From: Lantana camara
Lineage: Eukaryota > Streptophyta > Magnoliopsida > Lamiales > Verbenaceae
Direction of reading: 5' to 3'
Length of the DNA stretch: 64,000 bases
Assembly (NCBI GenBank): GCA_037501455.1
Contig: CM074862.1
Coordinates: 57,443,501 to 57,507,500, forward strand
Under the pieces are notes generated by a model. It did no database searches and was not told where the DNA came from. It saw only the letters and a list, made by a program, of their open reading frames with translations. Below, in pieces: positions 1-9,118 of this stretch. Each line of letters opens with the position of its first letter. The stretch's first letter is position 1. The position numbers were made by a program, and so were the translations under genes.

Positions 1-93
1 GATACTTGATTTACTTGATATTTCGTACCTGTCTCTTGTGTTATATACATGTTTGTTTATTTATCTTTTCACTTGGTTTGTTGTGTCGTTGTT

Positions 94-167
94 GAGAGAT
101 GGGGCTCTCTCATTGTTATTGAGAGACGGGGTTTTCTCTTTGTTGTTCGAAAGACGGGTTTCTTTCG
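94..167 (+). repeat. three-unit hairpin array upstream of the L1 polypurine tract
   Basis: Three units each form a 6-7 bp stem around a G-rich 6-nt loop. Stems are GAGAGA/TCTCTC (94-111), GAGAGA/TTTCTC with one wobble pair (121-138) and CGAAAGA/TCTTTCG (148-167). The loops are near CGGGGT. The third unit has changed both arms in a matching way. Confidence 0.6.
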
Positions 168-354
168 TTGCCTGCTACCTGTTTAGACTTTCGGGTGCTT
201 CGGTTTCGGGGAGTTAAGGGTCGTGACTTAACGACAACTGAAGACCCCCTTGTTGCTTGAAGACCTTTTCCAAACTAATTCCTGTCGGGGAGTTACTAAC
301 CCGCATGGGATGAAGATGGGAAAGTTTACACAGAGTCTAGAACTCGAGACAGTA

Positions 355-388
355 GACCTGGGGACCAGGTCCTCTTAAGGGGGAGAGG
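355..388 (+). other. polypurine tract of L1 with adjacent stem-loop
   Basis: GACCTGG/CCAGGTC with loop GGA occupies 355-371. It is followed by a short spacer and the purine run at about 376-388, one or two bases before the LTR start at 390. The same stem-loop plus purine tract order occurs in X, V and TRG. A polypurine tract primes plus-strand synthesis in LTR retrotransposons; the role of the stem-loop is unknown. Confidence 0.6.
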
Positions 389-389
389 T

Positions 390-1401
390 TGTAACGTTTC
401 CGACTTTTCAGCCATACAGGTATGACGTCACGAGTACGTTTAGACTGAGTGTTATGTCGTTTAATTATGTTTTAATTGCTAAGTGATTATTTAATTAAAT
501 AATTTCTTGAAGTAATTGCTATTATGTGACCTATATGACTTAAGTGATTATGTTACTTAAACTTGTTTTTAATTTGTTTTCTTGTTAATTGAATGTTTTA
601 TTTTGATTATGTACTTACTTGATATTATATGAAATCCTTAAACTCAATCGAATTTTGATTTGGACCTTAATTGTTCCCTTATTAAATCTCGGGACCCTGC
701 TGGAACACTTAAATTGTTGAGGGATTTTTTGGCAATTTTTCTCCCTTTTCCTTCCTTATTGCACGATATGTATGTATATACATACACGCCCTCTTTTCTT
801 CTTCATTTTTCTTAAACAAGAGCAAGAAACCCTCCATCCTCTCCCTCTCCAATTTGATCCAACCATGAAGCAAGAAAGCAAGATTCCAAGCTCCTTTCTT
901 CTCCCTCAAGTTCAAGCTTCAAGCTTACCATCTTCCTTCTTCTCTTCTCCTCTCTATTCCAAGGTATATGTGATACGAACTCCATGTACTTGCCGTGAAA
1001 CCCTATACCAATACTTGGAGTTCTTGATGTTCGATCGTCCGCTTCAAGGTTAAAATAGAGGAGTGTGACCCGTTTGCTATAATGAGCAAGGAACCAACAC
1101 TATCAGATTTGAATTATAGGAGTGTGACCCGTTTGCTATAATGAGCAAGGAACCAGCACTATCAGATTTGAATTATAGGAGTGTGACCCGTTTGCTATAA
1201 TGAGCAAGGAACCAACACTATCAGATTTGAATTATAGGAGTGTGACCCGTTTGCTATATTGAGCAAAGAACCAACACTATCAGATTGTAAGTAACGCACC
1301 CCGTCGACTATAAGGAGTCGAGAAATAACGTTATCCGGTGGAGGTTTGAAACTCCGGTGTCGTTCAACTAAGAACTTGTGAGTATAACTCACTTGAATCA
1401 C
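390..1401 (+). mobile_element. LTR of L1, 5' portion, 3' end not found
   Basis: It begins TGTAACGTTTCC directly after the polypurine tract. The first 300 bp are AT-rich. A transcribed-leader-like segment follows at about 770-1000, with CT-rich sequence and a GT splice-donor-like site near 962. It contains a 59-bp tandem repeat at 1058-1290 and further hairpins to about 1400. No canonical CA end or target duplication is visible, so the 3' part is probably lost and the right boundary is approximate. The open frame at 772-1053 lies in this leader and matches no protein I know. Confidence 0.5.
1058..1290 (+). repeat. 59-bp tandem repeat, four units, each with a hairpin
   Basis: The motif GAGTGTGACC recurs at 1061, 1120, 1179 and 1238, giving an exact 59-bp period. 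Each unit contains a stem around the loop ATAATG or ATATTG: TTTGCT/AGCAAG in the first three units and TTTGCT/AGCAAA in the fourth. A diverged fifth unit at about 1300-1330 has TCGACT/AGTCGA around ATAAGG. There are no variable spacers, so this is not CRISPR. Confidence 0.8.
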
Positions 1402-1713
1402 AATTCATTCATTTTTTTGACTGAATATTTCGAACTACAAGACTGGAATATAAAGATGCATGCATGGGAATTCTAAGAGACAATTCAGAATTCAAAGAGA
1501 CAAGCTAATCCTGTCACTTTTCTTGTAGGTTGAATAAAATGGGCTTAACCTAATCTAAATGCATGCAAAATAAATAAAAAGATGGCCCAAAGTATAATAT
1601 AATAGTTCTGGGCCAAATTACAATAAACTTAACATAATTTGGGCTTAAAATTCTATCACTAAGACATTGAAACAAGGTGGATTGGGTCCAGCTGAATACT
1701 TGTCTTCTTGGAG
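1402..1713 (-). mobile_element. probable 3' untranslated part of minus-strand gypsy remnant W
   Basis: AT-rich sequence without coding potential lies directly downstream, on the minus strand, of the pol tail at 1714-1926. It is assigned by position only. No polypurine tract or LTR boundary was found before the L1 fragment begins. Confidence 0.3.
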
Positions 1714-1926
1714 CTAATCTTGAGTTATTTGGATCAAAAGAGATTGAACTTCTTCTTGCATTCTTTTGGACCGTGACCTTGTGATAGGTCCAACATAACT
1801 TGGTTCATCTTGAGTTGTGATCATATCATCATTTGGACCAAAGTGTGGCCTTGTTGGACCAAAGTGTGGCCTTGTCTTATGATTCACATCATCCTGATTC
1901 CTATCAAACCCGCACCCCCATTTCAC
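1714..1926 (-). pseudogene. C-terminal tail of a gypsy-type pol polyprotein
   Basis: A 70-codon frame on the minus strand ends with a segment reading GPITRSRSKRMQEEVQSLL near its C-terminus. Plant Ty3/gypsy polyproteins commonly finish with an ITRSR/ITRAR-K-x-Q segment of this kind, just after the integrase and chromodomain-like region. Protease, reverse transcriptase, RNase H and integrase are all absent. Upstream on the minus strand the sequence turns straight into LTR-like DNA (W), so the open frame is a fragment joined to non-coding sequence by deletion. The first residues of the frame (before about codon 8) are probably read through the junction. This is a relic with no independent function. 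Confidence rests on the short tail motif alone. Confidence 0.5.
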
Positions 1927-2328
1927 GCTGGAGAGACAAGGAATGACACCCCTGTGTCAAAAGCATGCAGCAGTTACAGAAGCAGCGCAAGAATGAACAA
2001 AAACAGGGGAGGAAAAACGATGAACAAGAGCAAGCCAAACCATGCATATAGTTTACAATCAATTCATGCCAACACTCAGGGTAAGGAGAGGTTTCGAATG
2101 CACAACAATCAAGCCTGGAATTAACCTCAAAGCATGCAGCAAAACACAAGAAACAGAAGCAGTTCGCGCGAGAGAAAAACAGGGGAAGACTGAAAAAGAA
2201 CAGAGCAAGCTTAACGTAATCAATCAACTGATTTTTCCTTCAACAAAAGAGGTAAAAAGAGACAACAATTAACATCAAAACAAACCCCAAAAGCTGGCAG
2301 CAGAATGGTACGTGAAGGAAGAAGAAAT
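1927..2328 (-). mobile_element. LTR W, distal piece (interrupted by solo LTR C)
   Basis: Minus-strand continuation of the LTR that starts at 5343, separated from it by the C solo LTR at 2329-4276. The target duplication GAAAT at 2324-2328 and 4277-4281 proves the two pieces were contiguous. It contains a GACAC/GTGTC palindrome near 1945, like those in the TRG LTR. At about 1927 the LTR sequence joins the pol tail directly, so the rest of the LTR and most of the interior are deleted. Confidence 0.5.
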
Positions 2329-4276
2329 TGTTAGGAATAGTGCCCTAAAAGCCGATTGTATATCCGCTTTGTGCTTTTCCTTATTGTAATCACAGACAAT
2401 CTTTGAATAAAATAACGAATTGAGGGAACACTTCTTTATATGCTCTTGTTTGGTATGCGTTTACTTTAGCTGTGCATGTATGAGAACTCCCCTAATCCTG
2501 ATGACTTTAAGACTCTACCATTTAGGTGAAATGGTTCATGAAACGAGCCCTATATCACATAATTCATGATTAGTAAAATACTCCAAGCCGATGAGTCCTA
2601 CAGACAGTGGGAGTGTCAACCTGACTCCTCTAAGGCTTGCTTGTGGGATCACACCCTTAAGAAGGACCACCTTGTTTCATGGAGGTGCAAAGTGTATAGT
2701 TGATATGTGCGTGATACATGAGGGTGCTTACTTTAATAAGTAAGTTCACTGAGGTGCCCCGTGTGAGAACATTCCTAAATGGGAAAGGAAGTTTCTATTT
2801 CAGGAAATGAAAACTTCCAGATTAGGAAACATCTCACGAGTCATTGATGTGATTAATTGATCCTTAGACTTGAGGTTCCTTGTCACTTTATGAGTTAACT
2901 CTGTAGTCTTAGGTATAAGCTTTAAAGGGTGTCGCCTTAGACAACTGATTTAAGGCTTATGCTGGGGCTGCACAAGTGATTCATGAAAGTGAATGAGAAT
3001 CAAGAAAGGACCTACACTTGCATTTGCAAGGTGATCTCTTATTGTGTAAGTCATTCATATGCCATATGGTGTCCTTGGCCAAGGCAGTAGATCAAGACAT
3101 CAAGAAAAGGGTTTCTTGGATTGAGATCAAATGGATATGAAATGCACTTAACTTTAAGACCGGATTATTAGGGTTCTGATTATTCCCTTACCCTAGATCT
3201 TGGTTGAGAGATAGTAAGTAGGAGGATTGTATCTCGCATGAATCAATGACTTAAAGGTTCTGTCGAATCCGAACATTCCAATTCAGCTAGGGGTTAAACA
3301 CCTGTTGCTAGACCATGGTCGTTTAATCTGTGGACTGATTAATTAATTAGTGAATTAATTAATTAGGGTCACTGCTAATTGAATTGAGAACCTAGAGGGT
3401 CACACACAACAACTTGGTTACATGAGTTGAGGCTTTAAAATGATTAAACGAGTTAATCGGGCCAAGAGGGTTCCACACGTGTGAAATCACACGTGTGGCT
3501 CACGTGAGTGACACGTGTCACACACGTGTGAATATATATATATATATATTATATATGTATGTATTAAATAATTAAATGTGTTAATTATTTAATAGACTTT
3601 GGTTTAATTTTGAATTAAAAAGAAAGTCTTATTTTGGAGAAAATAATCTAGTTAATTAATTACGAATTAATTAATTAGATAAAAATAAGTTATTTATTTT
3701 ATAATAAATAAAGTATAAAATTATCCAAAAATAGTTTGGATATTTTTAGCTCTCTTAAAAGTTGACTTGAATTAGAATTCAAAGTCAAAGTTGGAAAATA
3801 CTTGATGATCAAGTAATAGGAGAGAGAGGAACCAAATCTTTGTCCAACAAGGAATAGGTTCGGCCGTCCCTCTCCCTTTCCTATATATAGGGGAGCTCAT
3901 GCTCCCCTTTAGAGCGAATTGGCAATTCTTTTGATTCATGTGTTGAACACCTTCCTTTCTCCAAGATCAAATAAACCCTAGGTTAAGCCTAAACACTAAC
4001 TAGAGAACTAGCATCCTTACTAGTTAGATTGTGATCAAGTTGGTGGACTTTCTCTAGAGACTTCAAGTTAGAAGTTTGAAGATTCGAGCTTTACCAAGGA
4101 GAGGGGATCAAGCCACGAGAAGAGCATTCTTGGGTGGCTTGAAACGCTTCAAGAAAGAACAAAAGAAAAGTAAGTTTTTTGTCTCTACGAATTTGGTTAC
4201 ACGATTGCTAGTCCAAGGTCCTTTTGTTGGGAAAATTTTTTAAATTCCGCTGCTTTCTGATTCGTGTTTTCCAACA
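2329..4276 (+). mobile_element. solo LTR of Copia-like family C, with target duplication GAAAT
   Basis: It begins TGTTAGGAATAGTGCCCTA and ends CCAACA, 1,948 bp. It is flanked by GAAAT at 2324-2328 and 4277-4281, so it is a complete LTR left by LTR-LTR recombination. A TATA box (CTATATATAG, 3881-3890) is preceded about 400 bp upstream by a dense G-box cluster. Three other copies occur: 7209-9118 on the minus strand, 16662-17035 (truncated) and 30749-32662. Placement in Copia is from general LTR appearance and is uncertain, because no coding region is attached to any copy. Confidence 0.85.
3474..3533 (+). promoter_or_regulatory. five-fold CACGTG (G-box) cluster in the U3 of LTR C
   Basis: Five CACGTG cores fall within about 55 bp, most in longer palindromes such as CCACACGTGTG and GACACGTGTC. 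They lie about 350-400 bp upstream of the LTR TATA box and are followed by a TA repeat. The second full copy keeps the cluster (about 31880-31945) and the minus-strand copy keeps a decayed version (about 7930-7975). G-boxes are bound by plant bZIP and bHLH factors; ABA, stress or light response of this LTR is inferred only. Confidence 0.6.
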
Positions 4277-4281
4277 GAAAT

Positions 4282-5343
4282 TCCAGTTTGAAGTTAAATC
4301 AATACATATCCATTTCATTGATGATATCTCACCTACCTCTTAACCAACAATTAATACAAGTATACTCAGTCATAAATGAAGGAAAAAGGATCATATATAT
4401 CACCGAAACACATCAGGGATAAAAGAACTTCAAGAAATCAACAAAAACTCAAAACCTAACTGCTCATTCCCATCTTTAAAATCCCCATGAAATCTGAGTT
4501 AAAATTAGTGAAAAATGGATGAAAATAACCAGAGATGCATGTACATCATAATCCTAACTCACCTTGTTGATTGGATGAAAGTAGATTGAGATTTGAGCTC
4601 CAAAACCTCAAGGATTTGCACAATTACGGGACTGATTGGAATTGCAGAGACTTTGGCTGAGATTTGGGGATTATGTGAGGGTTGGTTTGGTTAGGGCATG
4701 ATATATCAGGTTAGGTGGTTGAGTTAGGGATCAATAGAATCAAACCATGGTTAATTTGGTTAAAGTTTGGATGAGATATGGCCATTTTTGTGCAGCAAGG
4801 TCAGTTTGGTCATCGTTTCGTTTTTCGGTTGGATTTCAGAGGTTCAAATGACTTTGGAAAAATATAAGGTTATGTTTACTAAACTCGAACTTTCGTTACG
4901 AGTTCAGCGGAGTTGACGGAACTCGAATCCGAGTTCCCGAGCTCAAGATATTAAATTCGGAACCAAGGGTACGCTAAGTGCTCGTAAGCCCCTGATTTGG
5001 TTCCACAATTCAAATTAAACCAAGTAAATTACATTCTAATATTAAATAAAATTAAAGTCAACGTATATATATATTTGAATAAATTAATTAATATGGTTAA
5101 ACATGATTAATTACCATAACTCACTTAATTAACATTAATCATTAAATTAATAATAATTTAAAATAATCACTTAAGGTAACGTAATATATATATAAATTAA
5201 TATTAATTTGAAATAAAACAAATTAAAATAATATAATAACAATTTATAATAAGATTAAATATAAAACACGTAAAAATAATTAATTCGCACAATTTATAAA
5301 GACATATGGCATAATTGTACGAATGAAAAACCAGGGCGTTACA
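4282..5343 (-). mobile_element. LTR W, 5' portion, minus strand
   Basis: On the minus strand it begins TGTAACGCCCTGG at 5343. It holds the box around GAGCTCGGGAACTCG (about 4920-4950) that recurs in Y, Z and Q, and a GTGAGTTAGG donor-like site near 4560. It continues beyond the C solo LTR at 1927-2328. It appears to have inserted into the interior of the minus-strand C element to its right. Confidence 0.6.
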
Positions 5344-7193
5344 AAAATATTAATCATTCAAAATGATCAATTAGGTAACTAAGAACTAATAAGTTCTACT
5401 AGCTATCCCACGACTTGCGGACAATAACTAGCTTCACTTATTAAACTTAAAACCTATTGATGGAATGCTAGGAATTTAATTCAAAATTAGCATCTCGAAT
5501 TAAACACCTATTGTTCGAAATTAACTTAATATTTAATGGGAATTTTCGAATCAACCGGAGAATTGTCCGGTTCGACCTCACCAACATATATGTTATCCAA
5601 TTTTAATTAGTCTTGATTAATGTAAGTACAACTTAAATACATTTCACACAAGCACTTAGCAGATAACATGTCCTAGCATGATAACATGTGATGATCATGG
5701 GTTCTACCTATCTTATGTGTGATATGTGGGAGCCACTCCACAATCACAAGTTCTAACATACATGCCACATAAACATTTTAAATCACATAAGGGAAAGCTA
5801 TAAGAAAATACGAGCCCTATCTCTATTATATTTTCAATTGAGATTCCCCTCCCAAACATTTTGAGGGTCTTCACTTATGGCCTCCTTGTTACTTGAATGT
5901 GGTCCATCTTACTCCATGGGTGCATTGTCTCCAAAATGAAAATAAAACGTCACCACCTATTCTACTCTAAAAAATAAAAATAAAAATAAAAAATACTGAA
6001 AAGTAATAAGGCTCAATCTTCATATGGCCTTAGACAAATACATGGTGCATACCCCGGCCTCAAAACATTAATATGGAAAGCCACATAATAAATGACATAA
6101 CAGTACGCACATAAGTGAGGCTCCAACTTCAATTGAAAAATGCAACTATACGGCTCCAACCCCAATTTAAACCATCCATGTGCATAAATTAAAACCATAC
6201 ATAGGTCTAAACCCATGATCACCTAACATGAAACCTGCGAGAATTTAAATTTAGCTAATAAATTAAAATTCCCGCTTTAAGCTTTAATAGCTTAAAACAC
6301 GACTTAGATGCAATTCTTGTTCAAGAGACTTTTCTATAAAACCAAAAAAAAAAAAAACTATAAACAAATAAAATTCCAATTAATTTCTGAAAATTAATAA
6401 TTTTATTCTTTCAATATTTTCATAAAATAAAGCTTGCAATTTTCCAAAAATTTAAATCGATTTTAATTTCTCAAAATCCCAATTTAATCAAAATTTTAAA
6501 ATTAATTTTATTTTAATAAAACTGATTTCAAAAGATAAAATTAAAATAAAATTAAATCGGGATTTTTAAGGACCGAAAACACGAAACACGAAAACACGAA
6601 GATTGGCCTGAGACCATCCGCCCAAGGGGTACCGCAGCGTGACAGCATGCGCTCACGCGCGCGCCAGCTCTACGCACAGCGTGCGGCAAATTCCGCCCAC
6701 GTGCGCGCGCGCTGCTGCGCGCAACCGCATGGGCGGCCGATCTTGGCCTGGGCGTCCCGCTCTGTTGAGGGACGGTGCGGGCGGCTGTCCCGCGTGGTTG
6801 CGGGACAGGCGAGCGGGCGTGCCTAGGCGCAAGCGGGCAGCCTCCCGTGCGGATGCGGGAGGCTTGGGCGGCGGCGACGAGGCATGGGCGTGCGACGTGC
6901 TAGCACGCCTAGGCTCGTCCTTTTCGTGTTCCGTTTTATATTTTGGGTTTCTCCAAAACCCAGTTCAATCAAAAAAAAAAACAGAAAAGAAAAATACGAT
7001 TTAAATAGATTTCAATCAAAACGGTTTTCAAAAACACAATTTAAGAAAACAGTTTCAAAAATTCAAGAAAAATTACAGTTTCGTAATTCAGGCTTTCTAA
7101 AAGAACTCATGAATACCTAATTCGCATCTAAGCCTAAGAATTTCTACCAAATTCAGAAAAATGGAGACGAATTAGAAACACGATTAACGAGGT
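5344..7193 (-). mobile_element. 5' interior/leader of minus-strand element C, non-coding
   Basis: It lies directly downstream (minus strand) of the primer site at 7194-7206. Most is AT-rich and I recognise no gag or pol domain. A sharply GC-rich block at about 6620-6930 interrupts it. The left end is cut by LTR W at 5343. The open frames in the GC-rich block reflect composition and have no recognisable domain. Confidence 0.55.
6620..6930 (-). repeat. GC-rich leader block with three strong hairpins
   Basis: Within an AT-rich surround this block is very GC-rich. It carries perfect stems CGTCCC/GGGACG (6753-6774), CTGTCCCGC/GCGGGACAG (6785-6808) and AGCCTCCCG/CGGGAGGCT (6839-6864). Stem sequences differ but each is fully complementary. 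It is located 330-570 nt downstream of the primer site in the transcript of element C. Confidence 0.6.
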
Positions 7194-7206
7194 GGCTCTG
7201 ATACCA
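7194..7206 (-). other. primer binding site of minus-strand element C
   Basis: The minus strand reads TGGTATCAGAGCC, complementary to the 3' end of plant initiator tRNA-Met, two bases after the LTR end at 7209. This identifies 7209-9118 as a 5' LTR and not a solo LTR. Confidence 0.85.
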
Positions 7207-7208
7207 CT

Positions 7209-9118
7209 TGTTGGAAAACAGGAATCAGAAAGCAGCGGAAATTTAATAATTTTCCAACAAAAGGATCTTAGACTCGAAATCGTGAATCCAAATTCATAGA
7301 GATTAGAAACTTACTTTTCAATAATCTTTCTTGAAGCGTTTCAAGCCACCCAAGAACGCTCTTCTCGCAGCTTGATCCCTTCTCCTTGGTAAAGCTCGAA
7401 TCTTTAAAAGTTCTAACTTGAAGCTCTCTAGAGATAGTCCACCAACTTGACTACAATCTAACTAGTAAGGATGCTTGTTCTCTAGTTAGTGTTTAGGCTT
7501 AACCTAGGGTTTATTTTATCTTGGAGAAAGGATGGTGTTCAACACATGAACCAAAAGAATTCAATCACCCTTTAAGGGGAGCATGAGCTCCCCTATATAT
7601 AAGAAAGGGAGGGGGACGCCGAACCCTAGTCCTTTTGGGGTAAGGATTTGGTCCCTCTCTCTAATTACTTGATTACCAAGTAATTCCAAACTTTGACTTT
7701 GAATTCTAATTGAAATCAACTTTTAAGAGAGCTAAAATATCCAAAACCCTTTTGGATATTATACTTTATTTATTAATAAATAAATAACTTATTTTATCTA
7801 ATTAATTAATTCACAATTAATTAATTTCTCCAAAATAGGACTTTCTTTTTAATTCAAAATTAAACCAAAGTCTATTAAATAATTAATCACATTAATTATC
7901 TAACACATAAATAAATATACACGTATATTTACACACGTGTGAGATACGTGCCCTTTGTGAGCCACACGTGTGGAACCCTCTTGGCCCGATTAACTCGTTT
8001 AATCATTTTCAAGCCTTAACTCATGTAACCAAGTTGTTGTATGTGACTCTCTAGGTTCTCAATTCAGTTAGTAGTGACCCTAATTAATTAATTCACTAAT
8101 TAATTAATCAGTCCACAGATTAAACGACTATAGTCTGGCAACAGGTGTTTAACCCCTAGCTGAATTGGAATGTCTCGATTCGACAGAACCTTTAAGTCAT
8201 TGATTCATGTGAGATACAATCCTCATACTTACTATCTCTCAACCATGATCTAGGGTAAGGGAATAATCAGAACCCTAATAATCTGGTCTTAAAGCTAAGT
8301 GCATTTCATATCTATTTGATCTCAATCCAAGAAACCCTTTTCTTGATGTCTTGATCTACTGCCTTGGCCAAGGACTCCATATGGCATATGAATGACTTAC
8401 ACAATAAGAGATCACCTTGCAAATGCAAGTGTAGGTCCTTTCTTAATTCTCATTCACTTTCATGAGTCACTTGTGCAGCCCCAGCATAAGCCTTGAATCA
8501 GTTGTCTATGGCGACACCCTTTAAAGTTTATACCTAAGACTACAGAGTTAACTCATAAAGTGACATGGAACCTCAAGTCTAAGGATCAATTAATCACATC
8601 AATGACTCATGAGATATTTCCTAATCTGGAAGTTTCCATTTTTTGAAATAGAAACTTCATTTCCCAATTAGGAATCTTCTCACACGGGGCACCTCAGTGA
8701 ACTTACTTATTGAAGTAAGCACCCTCATGTATCACGCACGTATCAACTACACACTTTTCACCTCCATGAAACAAGGTGGTCCTTCTTAAGGGCGTGATCC
8801 CACAAGCAAGCCTTAGAGGAGTCAGGTTGACACTCCCACTGTCTGTAGGACTCATCGGCTTGGAGTATTTTACTAATCATGACTTATGTGATATAGGGCT
8901 CGTTTCATGAACCATTTCACCTAAATGGTAGAGTCCTAAAGTCATCAGGATTAGGGGAGTTCTCATACATGCACAACTAAAGTAAACGCATACCAAACAA
9001 GAGCATATAAAGAAGTGTTAACTCAATTCGTTATTTTATTCAAAGATTGTCTGTGATTACAATAAGGAAAAGTACAAAGCGGATATACAATCGACTTTCT
9101 AGGGCACTATTCCTAACA
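7209..9118 (-). mobile_element. 5' LTR of minus-strand Copia-like element C
   Basis: This is the reverse complement of the C LTR at 2329-4276: the minus strand begins TGTTAGGAATAGTGCCCTA at 9118 and ends CCAACA at 7209, 1,910 bp. A TATA element lies near 7593-7602. The primer site follows at 7194-7206. The right flank (9119 onward) is LTR S, into which the element inserted. The matching 3' LTR and the other target duplication are not in the window. Confidence 0.85.

Larger units (their letters stand above)
1..389 (+). mobile_element. 3' internal end of Ty3/gypsy-like element L1
   Basis: The stretch has the layout seen at the 3' end of the other gypsy-type elements here: a short hairpin array (94-167), a stem-loop at 355-371, a purine-rich tract (about 376-388), and then an LTR opening with TGTAACG at 390. 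No coding sequence is recognisable. The 5' part of the element lies outside the window. The order is directly visible; assignment to Ty3/gypsy rests on similarity of organisation to element TRG (45865-52071), which carries a gypsy-type gag. Confidence 0.65.

Noticed and set aside
772..1053. 93-codon frame near the left edge
   Set aside because: Located in the CT-rich leader-like part of LTR L1, with no domain and no gene context.
1058..1290. Regular direct repeats suggesting a CRISPR-like array
   Set aside because: The units are continuous 59-bp copies with no unique spacers, in plant retrotransposon DNA.
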